Assembly (NCBI GenBank): GCA_035480535.1
Contig: DATIHQ010000058.1
Location: forward strand, 1 to 7,463
Direction: 5' to 3'
Length of the DNA: 7,463 bases
Source of the DNA: DATIHQ01 sp035480535
GTDB taxonomy: Bacteria; Chlamydiota; Chlamydiia; Chlamydiales; SM23-39
Shown here: piece after piece, positions 1 through 5,441 of the stretch
Layout of the letters: each line of letters opens with the position of its first letter
Position numbering within the stretch: position 1 is the first letter of the stretch
Position numbers and translations under genes: made by a program
The notes under the pieces: model-generated
The model's input: the letters and a program-made list of their open reading frames with translations, nothing else
The model's database searches: none
Told to the model about the DNA's origin: nothing

Positions 1-200
1 AGGCAATCATCGACATCTTTGCCCACCGCACCTCAAAAGCCCTCGTTTCCCTTTGCGTCCTTGCGCTCCAAGCCCTCGCCGGCGCCGCCCTCCTCCCCAG
101 CGTCAACGCCCTTTCCATCGCCGTCTTCATCGCCTGGATGGGACTGGTCCTCGTGATGTTTAAGAAATACGCTCCAGTGTCCCTCAGAGAATCTGCCTAG
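1..200 (+). CDS. C-terminal fragment of a polytopic membrane protein, possibly Npt1/Npt2-like nucleotide transporter
   Basis: The frame is open from base 3 to the TAG at 198-200 and gives 65 residues; the 5' end lies outside the window. Two hydrophobic segments are visible, at about residues 13-31 and 36-53, followed by a short basic tail (KKYAPVSLRESA). The part before the first segment (AIIDIFAHRTSKA) has the I-D-x-x-x-x-R arrangement I associate with distant ATP/ADP-translocase-like (Npt1/Npt2, Tlc) carriers, which move nucleotides across the inner membrane. That family assignment comes from memory of a short pattern and is weak; a generic major-facilitator transporter is also possible. 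Third codon positions are overwhelmingly C. No clear rho-independent terminator follows the stop. Confidence 0.55.
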   Translation, partial: AIIDIFAHRTSKALVSLCVLALQALAGAALLPSVNALSIAVFIAWMGLVLVMFKKYAPVSLRESA

Positions 201-244
201 AAGAAAAATCGTTATTTAGGTTACGATTGCCCCCTTTTAAAAGC

Positions 245-249
245 GGAGG
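245..249 (+). promoter_or_regulatory. Ribosome binding site GGAGG for the 254 gene
   Basis: GGAGG ends four bases before the ATG at 254 and decides that start over the upstream TTG. A perfect 10-bp palindrome, CTTTTAAAAG (234-243), directly precedes it. It could be a small leader hairpin or chance. Confidence 0.65.
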
Positions 250-253
250 AAGT

Positions 254-712
254 ATGAGTAGTACTAGTTTGGGTAAAATTGGTTCGAACACTGCGTCGGC
301 ATCGGATACATATACTCAATTGGAACAATTGATTACGCGGCTTGAGGGTGAACAGCCCCAGAACTTAGAATCAAGAATCTCTATGTTCGGCTGTAGACTA
401 GAAGAAGAAGGGGGTTGCGGCGATAATGAGCTCTTGCCATGGGCTAGAGAGGTAGTGAACTGTGTGCAGAAAGTTCGTAAATATGTGAAGGGATTGGAAA
501 CTAGCTCAAAAGATAAAACCGATGAAGTCAGTACTGGCGCATTGAGTAATGCATATCAATTAGAAAGCAGAATCACGAAGATGGACGCTCAACGGTGGTG
601 GGCAAGAACAATGAGAACTCTCAAAGTAGCAGGCGTTGGCATTTTGGGGGTTGCAGCCTTTTGTCTGGCTATGGCTAGCCGCGTCTATATTTTTGGCAGC
701 AAATCCGATTAG
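254..712 (+). CDS. Unknown protein with a Ser/Thr-rich N-terminus and one C-terminal transmembrane segment
   Basis: I do not recognise the family. The ATG at 254 is preferred because GGAGG lies at 245-249, four bases upstream; a TTG at 227 would add nine residues without a ribosome binding site. The 152-residue product begins with a Ser/Thr-rich stretch (about residues 1-22). A polar helical middle follows, containing two copies of the word LESRI (residues 38-42 and 103-107), suggesting two related helices. A single hydrophobic segment (about 124-142) leaves only a ten-residue tail, so the protein looks tail-anchored. There is no N-terminal signal peptide. Together with the Ser/Thr-rich start this could suit a type III-secreted membrane-inserting protein, but that is inference. 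Its stop shares TTAG (709-712) with the convergent lipoprotein gene. Confidence 0.7.
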   Translation: MSSTSLGKIGSNTASASDTYTQLEQLITRLEGEQPQNLESRISMFGCRLEEEGGCGDNELLPWAREVVNCVQKVRKYVKGLETSSKDKTDEVSTGALSNAYQLESRITKMDAQRWWARTMRTLKVAGVGILGVAAFCLAMASRVYIFGSKSD

Positions 713-999
713 TTGGCGTCTTTGGGTTCTTTGAGGTGCTTGTTGAAGATGCAGTTGTCTTCGTAATGGTCGTAATCCCACTGCTTGCAGTAACAGAATT
801 TCTCGTTGGGGTCATCTGTGATGTAGGTGGGATGATCAGATGCCTTCTTCTTTCTGTAATCGCAGAGTTGAGAACACCAACAGAGACAGTTGGGGTCGTC
901 AAGGCAGGATGCGTTTGTCATGCAGGGTGGCTTTTTAGATTCTTTTGAACAAGAGAAGAGGAGAATTGCTATCAGGGGTAAGAAGAAGATTGTTTTCAT
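709..999 (-). CDS. Small cysteine-rich lipoprotein
   Basis: The 96-residue product begins with a classic lipoprotein signal: MK, a hydrophobic run, then the lipobox LFSC with Cys17 as the lipidation site. The mature part is polar and short, so the protein should be anchored in a membrane facing the periplasm or outside. It has nine further cysteines (26, 32, 38, 40, 42, 46, 69, 71, 83), several as CxC pairs (CLCWC, CYC). The word DDPN occurs twice (34-37 and 62-65), each shortly before a CxC, hinting at a duplicated unit. Such spacing suits disulfide cross-linking or metal binding. Size and composition recall the small Cys-rich envelope lipoprotein OmcA of Chlamydia, but I see no alignable similarity. 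No clear Shine-Dalgarno sequence precedes the ATG. It overlaps the 254 gene by four bases, tail to tail. Confidence 0.75.
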   Translation of the reverse strand: MKTIFFLPLIAILLFSCSKESKKPPCMTNASCLDDPNCLCWCSQLCDYRKKKASDHPTYITDDPNEKFCYCKQWDYDHYEDNCIFNKHLKEPKDAN

Positions 1000-1063
1000 G
1001 GTTTTATGTTTAGCAGATCAAACTATTTGACGGCAATGCTTATGTTGCGAGATAGATGGGAGG
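1000..1063. promoter_or_regulatory. Short divergent intergenic region between the lipoprotein and malic enzyme genes
   Basis: These 64 bases must carry the 5' signals of two divergent genes. A -35-like TTGACG (1027-1032, + strand) is visible, but a matching -10 at normal spacing (around 1050) is poor and would put transcription start almost on the malic enzyme ATG. On the minus strand a TTGCCG followed 17-18 bases later by a weak -10 is the best I can see. No convincing promoter is assigned to either gene. Confidence 0.3.
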
Positions 1064-2737
1064 ATGGAAGAGGTCGTTCGTCTTAGTGAATCTGCGCAGG
1101 AGATTCTCCACTCGTCGCTCTTAAATAAAGGGACCGCTTTTACGCAGCAGGAGAGGGATGATTTGGGGCTACATGGATTGCTGCCGAGCAAGATTTCTAG
1201 TGTGGATGAACAGATCGAGCGTGCCTATCAGAATTTTGGCAGAAAACGGACCCCACTGGGAAAATATGACTTTTTGACTGCTCTGCTCAGCCGCAATGAG
1301 TTGTTGTTTTATCAATTCATCGCCCGCTTTCCCGCAGAAATCCTCCCTTTTATCTATACCCCGACGGTGGGAGAGGCGGCGATTCATTACAGCTCGATCT
1401 ATTTCCAGCAAAGAGGCCTGTATATTTCGTATCCGCTGAGAGAGAAGATGGAAGAGATGATCGGGAATTGCCCGCAGGAAGAGGTCGATGTTGTGGTGGT
1501 GACTGATGGGGAGAGGATTTTGGGCCTGGGCGATCAGGGGATTGGGGGGATGACGATTCCCGTTGGTAAATTGTCTTTGTATACTTTGTTTGGGGGGATC
1601 CATCCGGCGCGCACATTGCCGATTTTGCTCGATGTGGGAACGAATAATCCCGAGTTATTGAAAGATAAAATCTATTTGGGTTGGCGCCATGAGAGGGTGA
1701 AGGGGGCAGAATACGATGCCTTTGTCGAGCGCTTTGTGAATGCGCTCAAGAAACGATTCCCCAAAGCGCTTCTGCAATGGGAAGATTTTGGGAGAGATAA
1801 TGCGCGGAAATTGCTCGATCGCTACAAGGGGCGCCTTCTTTCTTTCAATGATGATATCCAAGGAACGGCAGCGATGGTTTTATCGGCCATTCTCGCAGCT
1901 GTGAAGGAAGCGGGGCAAAAGTTTTTGGCGCAAAAGTTCGCTATTCTCGGCGGCGGTTCTGCCGGAACGGGGATTGCTGACATGATTGTCCAGGCGCTAG
2001 TCGCGGAAGGTGTTTCGCAGGAAGAGGCGCGCCGGCGGATTTTCATTGTCGATCTGCATGGCCTTCTCCATTTCAATAGCCGAGACGTGACTGAAGGGCA
2101 GCGCCCCTACCTGCAACCTCAATCGGCGATCAAAGATTGGAAGATCGCCAATCCGCAACTGATTTCCATGGAAGATGTGATCCGCAATGCCCATCCTACC
2201 GTTCTCATCGGCGTTTCAGCGCAAGCGGGCGCTTTTACTAAAGAAATGATCCAAGAAATGGCTCGCTACACAGAAAGACCCATTGTTTTCCCTCTTTCAA
2301 ATCCAACGTCTAAGTCGGAATGCACACCGCAAGAGCTCATTGAATGGACTTCCGCCAAAGCGATCTTTGCAACGGGCAGCCCCTTTGAGCCAGTTCATTA
2401 CAATGGCAAAACCTATCGTGTGGGCCAGTGCAATAACTTTTATATTTTCCCCGGCGTCGGCCTCGGCGCCCTCGCTGCACAGGCGACGAAAATCACAGAC
2501 ACAATGTTTCTCATCGCAGCCCAAACGCTCTCGACTCATTCGCCCGCTCTAAAAGATCCCACTGCCTCTTTATTTCCCCCAGTGGAAGAGGTGCGGAAAA
2601 TCAGCCGCCTCATCGCCTCAGCTGTTGGCAAGCAGGCAATCCAAGATGGCGTTTCTTCTTTATCCCTCGCTGAAATCGAAAAGCGGATCGATCTTCTCAT
2701 GTGGACTCCCCACTATCCTAGATACACCCGTCAATAA
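1064..2737 (+). CDS. maeA: NAD-dependent malic enzyme (malate dehydrogenase, oxaloacetate-decarboxylating)
   Basis: Oxidatively decarboxylates L-malate to pyruvate and CO2, linking the TCA cycle to pyruvate in the cytoplasm. The 557-residue product follows the large (SfcA/MaeA-type, about 560 aa) family from end to end. Visible marks are LLNKGTAFT near residue 20, catalytic Tyr98 in YTPTVG, TDGERILGLGDQG (147-159), catalytic Lys169 in VGKL, metal ligands Glu240-Asp241 (WEDF) and the FNDDIQGTA block (261-269). The Rossmann loop is GGGSAG (296-301), with Asp330 ending the second strand, and the C-terminal blocks LSNPTS and QCNNFYIFPG are present. All key residues are there, so it should be active. 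NAD rather than NADP is inferred from family resemblance. ATG 1064 is the only possible start, because no start codon lies between the upstream in-frame TGA (1028-1030) and the conserved N-terminus. GGGAGG abuts it with no spacer. Coding-strand composition flips from G-rich to C-rich midway. Confidence 0.96.
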   Translation: MEEVVRLSESAQEILHSSLLNKGTAFTQQERDDLGLHGLLPSKISSVDEQIERAYQNFGRKRTPLGKYDFLTALLSRNELLFYQFIARFPAEILPFIYTPTVGEAAIHYSSIYFQQRGLYISYPLREKMEEMIGNCPQEEVDVVVVTDGERILGLGDQGIGGMTIPVGKLSLYTLFGGIHPARTLPILLDVGTNNPELLKDKIYLGWRHERVKGAEYDAFVERFVNALKKRFPKALLQWEDFGRDNARKLLDRYKGRLLSFNDDIQGTAAMVLSAILAAVKEAGQKFLAQKFAILGGGSAGTGIADMIVQALVAEGVSQEEARRRIFIVDLHGLLHFNSRDVTEGQRPYLQPQSAIKDWKIANPQLISMEDVIRNAHPTVLIGVSAQAGAFTKEMIQEMARYTERPIVFPLSNPTSKSECTPQELIEWTSAKAIFATGSPFEPVHYNGKTYRVGQCNNFYIFPGVGLGALAAQATKITDTMFLIAAQTLSTHSPALKDPTASLFPPVEEVRKISRLIASAVGKQAIQDGVSSLSLAEIEKRIDLLMWTPHYPRYTRQ

Positions 2738-2741
2738 ATTC

Positions 2742-2771
2742 TTGACATATTCTTGTTAAAAAAAATATTAT
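2742..2771 (+). promoter_or_regulatory. Sigma70-like promoter for the eqolisin gene
   Basis: A perfect -35 hexamer TTGACA (2742-2747) is followed after 18 bases by TATTAT (2766-2771), five of six matches to TATAAT, in an A-rich spacer. Transcription would start near 2778, giving a leader of roughly 18 bases before the ATG at 2796. It is the best promoter in the window and starts five bases after the malic enzyme stop. Confidence 0.75.
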
Positions 2772-2785
2772 TAACGAACAAAAAA

Positions 2786-2791
2786 AGGAGG
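2786..2791 (+). promoter_or_regulatory. Ribosome binding site AGGAGG for the eqolisin gene
   Basis: A perfect AGGAGG (continuing as GG) ends four bases before ATG 2796. With the strong promoter just upstream it suggests high expression. Confidence 0.8.
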
Positions 2792-2795
2792 GGAC

Positions 2796-3581
2796 ATGAG
2801 ATTGATTCTAGTGCTTGCTATATGGTTAGGAGCTGCCGCGCTTCATTCTATAGAAATCGAATGTACGTTGAGAGCGGTGGATAGAACAAAGATTCATCCA
2901 AAAAGAACTGCGCCTCCGGCAAATGAAGCGATCAGTTCCAATTGGAGCGGATATGTAGCGGCGCCTTCACTGCAACGATCCGTTGTGGGATCTGTCAGTT
3001 ATGTTGCTGGGGCCTGGGTTGTGCCTACCATTCTGCCCACTCCCGACACATCTTATTCGGCGATTTGGGTGGGGATTGATGGCTATTTAAGCGGCAGTGT
3101 GGAGCAGATCGGGACGTCTCACAATTGGGTGAATGGAGCGCAGCAGAACTACGCCTGGTTTGAGATGTATCCCAGTGGCGCTTACATGCTGGTCGGATTT
3201 CCTGTCGATGTGGGAGATTTTATGAGTGCCCGAGTGGGATATAAAGGGAATGATGTTTACAAATTGGTGATTTTTAATCATACCAAAGGAGTTTCTTTTG
3301 TCATTCCCGCTCAATACACGACTTCTCCCAATCTAGATAGAAGTTCGGCTGAATGGGTGATCGAGGCGCCTTTCTCAAATACAGTTCTTCCGCTTGCCGA
3401 TTTTAACTTGGCCACTTTTAACTATTGCTCTGCCTTCATCGATGGGATAGGAGGAACGATTAGCGACGGCCACTGGGTCAATGATTTCATTGTGATGGAA
3501 GACCAAAATGGAATCAAAGCCCAGCCAGCAGTCTTGTTAAAAAATGGAACATGTTTTATTACTACGTGGAAACATGAGTGA
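2796..3581 (+). CDS. Secreted glutamic peptidase, family G1 (eqolisin)
   Basis: Predicted endopeptidase using a Gln/Glu dyad, a class active at acid pH in its fungal prototypes (scytalidoglutamic and aspergilloglutamic peptidases). The 261-residue product begins with a hydrophobic signal peptide (about residues 1-18), so it should leave the cytoplasm. The G1 domain then runs in family order: NWSGYV (49-54), GAWVVPTI (72-79), WVGIDGY (91-97), Gln104 in VEQIGT as the expected catalytic Gln, YAWFEMYP (119-126), VDVGD (137-141), and SAEWVIE (184-190), where Glu190 matches the catalytic Glu. The final HWVNDFIVMED block is also present. The pro-region (about 19-45) is much shorter than in fungal precursors. 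Cysteines are few (23, 211, 253). It has its own promoter and ribosome binding site. The family is best known in fungi and scattered in bacteria, so horizontal acquisition is plausible. Confidence 0.88.
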   Translation: MRLILVLAIWLGAAALHSIEIECTLRAVDRTKIHPKRTAPPANEAISSNWSGYVAAPSLQRSVVGSVSYVAGAWVVPTILPTPDTSYSAIWVGIDGYLSGSVEQIGTSHNWVNGAQQNYAWFEMYPSGAYMLVGFPVDVGDFMSARVGYKGNDVYKLVIFNHTKGVSFVIPAQYTTSPNLDRSSAEWVIEAPFSNTVLPLADFNLATFNYCSAFIDGIGGTISDGHWVNDFIVMEDQNGIKAQPAVLLKNGTCFITTWKHE

Positions 3582-4472
3582 TATATTAGAAAGAGTACGA
3601 CAGTTCTCTTAGATGACTCATTTGATCCATCCAAGACAATTCCGCTTGTATTTCATTTTGAGCCCCATCTCTTTGGGGCTTCTCATGCGAAACTGAAAAA
3701 AAGTGCAGTTATACGGAGTGAAGTAGAGGGAAAAGATGTTTATACGATCGATGGATTCTTTTCAGAAGATGAAAAAAAGGAGATGAGAGAATTTTCTAGG
3801 ACGGCGAGCTTTAGCAGAAATATTTTTGGCAGCAAGCAGGGGATCGAAAAGGGAGAAAAGCCCGCTCGCGCCATGAATGGGAAAGAGAGATGGCAGTTTT
3901 TCGCTAAACCTCCGCCAGCGATTCAAGAGTTTTTCAAATTATTATCGTGGTTTAGTTTCACTCTGGATGCAGAGGTGACCACTTTGCCTTGGGATCTATG
4001 CCACGGCACGACCAGCTCTCCCACCATCGCCACCAATTTTCTGGAAGAGGTGAGCCCAGAGAGCATGGAATTAGGCAAGCATGAAGATTATAATACAGAA
4101 GAAGAGGGGATTGCCTTTGGTATTCCCATTCTTTACGGAAAAGGCTTTCATCCCAGCTGCTTCATCAATGGCGCCCCAGGTAAACCGTGGCTGATTTCAG
4201 CTCTCATCTATTCCACCCATGAGAACTTTCGTCCCGAATATGGAATGGGAACCATGTTTTACAAAAAGGATGGAACCATCGCCTTTAAAACTCCCTGTCG
4301 CGACCTTCGCGTTGTGATTTGCGAGGGAGACATTCTCCACAGCATTGAACAATCGCATCTTCCCCCGAACATGGCCACCTGGCGCGTTTCCTATGTCTTT
4401 AAGCTTGCCCTCAATCCCAAATCAGAAACCCAATCGATGAAACAGCTCTTTTCAAAAGCCATGAGTGGGTGA
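3574..4472 (+). CDS. Fe(II)/2-oxoglutarate oxygenase-like protein with an interrupted 5' frame
   Basis: The uninterrupted ORF with an ATG is 3783-4472 (229 aa), but the same frame is open back to 3582 with no ATG, GTG or TTG before 3783. That stretch reads like protein, ending VYTIDGFFSEDEKKEMREF, a typical oxygenase N-terminal strand-helix. Another frame supplies a natural start: ATG 3574, inside the peptidase stop region, reads MSDILERVRQFS then TAG (3610-3612). One extra base near 3609 would join the two into about 299 residues. The gene therefore looks frameshifted, or the sequence has an error. Dioxygenase marks, numbered from Met 3783, are H100-E-D102 as the HxD iron pair, H186 (or H192) as the distal His, and R201 in TWRVSY as the 2-oxoglutarate Arg. 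The substrate is unknown. AAGGAG abuts ATG 3783, so a truncated protein lacking the N-terminus could still be made. Confidence 0.6.
3601..3612 (+). other. Probable one-base frameshift in the oxygenase gene
   Basis: Around CAGTTCTCTTAG the frame starting at ATG 3574 stops at TAG 3610-3612, while the next frame (TTA GAT GAC from 3609) continues open for about 290 codons. One missing T in the CTCTT run would repair the gene. No canonical X-XXY-YYZ slippery heptamer is present, so a mutation or sequencing error is likelier than programmed frameshifting. Confidence 0.5.
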
Positions 4473-4475
4473 ATC

Positions 4476-4676
4476 ATGGTGCATGGACCTCAATTTCCCG
4501 ATAGGATCGGTCCTAACCCAGAGCCATATAAACCGGATCATCAAGAAAAAACTCCCATTGAACCAGAGCTGCAGCAACAGATCGATGAGGTGAAAGAAGC
4601 TTTGCAGCAAGAGCTGAAAGCGGAGGAAAAACTACTCGGGAAGTGGCTCAACGAAACCCATTCGTTTAGAGATTAA
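4476..4676 (+). CDS. Small Pro-rich/coiled-coil protein of unknown function
   Basis: The 66-residue product is not a family I recognise. The first half is proline-rich and polar (about residues 1-31). The second half (about 32-58) is a Glu/Lys/Gln-rich helix with a heptad-like leucine pattern, suggesting a short coiled coil. There is no signal peptide or membrane segment. The ATG lies three bases after the oxygenase stop, so it is probably translated from the same message by coupling; no good ribosome binding site is visible. Its 3' end overlaps the convergent toxin gene by 11 bases. A spurious ORF cannot be excluded, but the tight placement and ordered composition favour a real gene. Confidence 0.5.
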   Translation: MVHGPQFPDRIGPNPEPYKPDHQEKTPIEPELQQQIDEVKEALQQELKAEEKLLGKWLNETHSFRD

Positions 4677-5046
4677 GAATCTCTTTTAGCTTTTTTTGAA
4701 CATTGTGTTGATCTTTTTCTGAGAGCTTCCCTAAACGATCTAAGATCAATCGATGGTCGAGTGTGAATAGTTTAAATCGAATAATAGAAGGAACTGGCAA
4801 GCCTGTCGGTTGGAGGTTTTCAATGAGAACATCTGCCGGCCAGCCTTCTTGGGCGGGTTTTAGCGATGTGATCATAGCCATTACACTCAATCCGATTTTT
4901 GCATTAAAATATTTTGCTGAGGATAAGATTAGGGCAGGTCGAACTTTTGTCGCTTGAACGTCTGTGAAAGGAAATGGAACTTTGACAACTTCATAGCAAT
5001 CATAAGTTTTTGTAGGCTTGTTCATCTTCTTTGGATTCCCATTCAT
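4666..5046 (-). CDS. PemK/MazF-family toxin of a type II toxin-antitoxin pair
   Basis: Predicted sequence-specific mRNA endonuclease, held inactive by the adjacent antitoxin. The 126-residue product shows the PemK/MazF start VVKVPFPF (20-27), the KVRPALILS strand (34-42) with the conserved Arg36-Pro-Ala, a Ser/Thr after the next strand (MITS, Thr60), and a C-terminal helix with the usual L-x-x-L-S-E-K linker (about 105-126). Length is typical. Two starts are possible: ATG 5046, or ATG 5025 (119 aa), which has a purine-rich AAAGAAG directly before it. Neither has a good Shine-Dalgarno sequence. Both overlap the antitoxin 3' end (stop at 5000-5002), by 47 or 26 bases, which implies translational coupling. 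Confidence 0.85.
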   Translation of the reverse strand: MNGNPKKMNKPTKTYDCYEVVKVPFPFTDVQATKVRPALILSSAKYFNAKIGLSVMAMITSLKPAQEGWPADVLIENLQPTGLPVPSIIRFKLFTLDHRLILDRLGKLSEKDQHNVQKKLKEILNL

Positions 5047-5269
5047 TCATTGTTGATTCAAGAGCCTGGATATAATCCAGATCCAAAGGAGAGGTTTTTC
5101 GAACAACTACCGTATTATCGGGGAGTAACTCATACAACACTTCATCGCCGCTTTCAAGATGTAAATGCTTCCGAATCTCTTTAGGGATCGTCGCCTGGTA
5201 TTTAGAGGTGAGTCTTGCAGAATATCGAGATCTTGCATTCCTTCTTCTTTTCTTGGTTCTTGCCGCCAT
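5000..5269 (-). CDS. AbrB/SpoVT-domain antitoxin (MazE-like)
   Basis: DNA-binding antitoxin that should neutralise the overlapping MazF-like toxin and repress their shared promoter. The 89-residue product has a very basic N-terminus (TKKRRRNARSR, about 5-15). A swapped-hairpin AbrB/SpoVT domain follows (about 18-59), with the hallmark TSKYQATIPKEIRKHLHL and GDEVLYEL. The acidic tail (61-89, with NEWESKEDEQAY) is the likely toxin-binding part. The order antitoxin first, toxin second with overlapping ends is the classic arrangement. The ATG at 5269 has no strong ribosome binding site. A 15-bp palindrome lies 14-28 bases upstream and probably serves as the operator. The SpoVT/AbrB domain is clearly recognisable; the cognate partnership is inferred from the overlap. 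Confidence 0.85.
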   Translation of the reverse strand: MAARTKKRRRNARSRYSARLTSKYQATIPKEIRKHLHLESGDEVLYELLPDNTVVVRKTSPLDLDYIQALESTMNEWESKEDEQAYKNL

Positions 5270-5282
5270 AGGAAATCCATTT

Positions 5283-5297
5283 GTAATACGGTATTAC
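5283..5297. promoter_or_regulatory. Palindromic operator candidate upstream of the toxin-antitoxin operon
   Basis: GTAATACGGTATTAC is a perfect inverted repeat with 7-bp arms around a central G, 14 bases upstream of the antitoxin ATG. AbrB/MazE-type antitoxins bind such palindromes to autoregulate, and the repeat overlaps where the minus-strand -10 region should be. I found no clear -35/-10 pair, so the promoter itself is not assigned. Confidence 0.6.
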
Positions 5298-5352
5298 CCT
5301 ATCATTTTGGAAGTTTAATGAAAAGAGATGTTCATATACTACTTATTTAGAA

Positions 5353-5364
5353 TGACTTAAGTCA
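5353..5364. repeat. 12-bp perfect palindrome
   Basis: TGACTTAAGTCA is a perfect palindrome in the AT-rich divergent region between the antitoxin and the deamidase-like gene. It lies 38 bases upstream of the TATAAT box of the plus-strand gene, a position suited to a transcription-factor dimer. It differs in sequence from the 5283 palindrome, so it may belong to another regulator. Confidence 0.4.
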
Positions 5365-5365
5365 A

Positions 5366-5394
5366 TGTTTTATTGCTGTTTAATTAATAAAACA
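5366..5394. repeat. Inverted repeat with 9-bp arms
   Basis: TGTTTTATT (5366-5374) and AATAAAACA (5386-5394) are perfect reverse complements separated by 11 bases. The stem is AT-only apart from one G/C pair, so it is a poor terminator and more likely a protein-binding site. It sits two bases after the 12-bp palindrome and ends eight bases before the TATAAT box, overlapping the expected -35 position of the downstream promoter. Confidence 0.4.
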
Positions 5395-5401
5395 ATATTG
5401 A

Positions 5402-5407
5402 TATAAT
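5402..5407 (+). promoter_or_regulatory. -10 box TATAAT for the deamidase-like gene
   Basis: A perfect TATAAT lies 34 bases before ATG 5442 in AT-rich DNA. The hexamer 17 bases upstream (TTTAAT, 5379-5384) matches the -35 consensus poorly, so the promoter may need an activator at the adjacent inverted repeats or an UP-element-like AT tract. AAGGA (5433-5437), four bases before the ATG, is the ribosome binding site. Confidence 0.5.
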
Positions 5408-5441
5408 TATCATAACTTAATTTAATAATTATAAGGATGTT

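Noticed and set aside
281..295. GGTTCGAACACTGC, resembling a tRNA T-arm
   Set aside because: No acceptor stem, anticodon arm or D-arm can be paired around it, and it lies within the coding sequence of the 254 gene.
1042..1085. Out-of-frame ATG giving a short peptide MLRDRWEDGRGRSS before and into the malic enzyme gene
   Set aside because: It is only 14 codons with no ribosome binding site, and overlaps a clear gene start in another frame.
3661..3680. Hairpin AGCCCC-(8 nt)-GGGGCT, a possible terminator after the eqolisin gene
   Set aside because: It lies inside the upstream open part of the oxygenase frame (encoding EPHLFGAS) and is not followed by a U-run, so it is more likely coding sequence than a terminator.
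3579..3785. Stop-codon readthrough fusing the eqolisin to the oxygenase, since both share one frame
   Set aside because: The peptidase domain ends naturally at its TGA, and the neighbouring frame gives a natural start (MSDILERVRQFS) for the oxygenase, so a frameshift explains the open stretch better.
3736..3786. Small ORF MFIRSMDSFQKMKKRR whose TGA overlaps ATG 3783
   Set aside because: The stretch is better explained as the oxygenase N-terminal coding region in another frame; there is no clear ribosome binding site.
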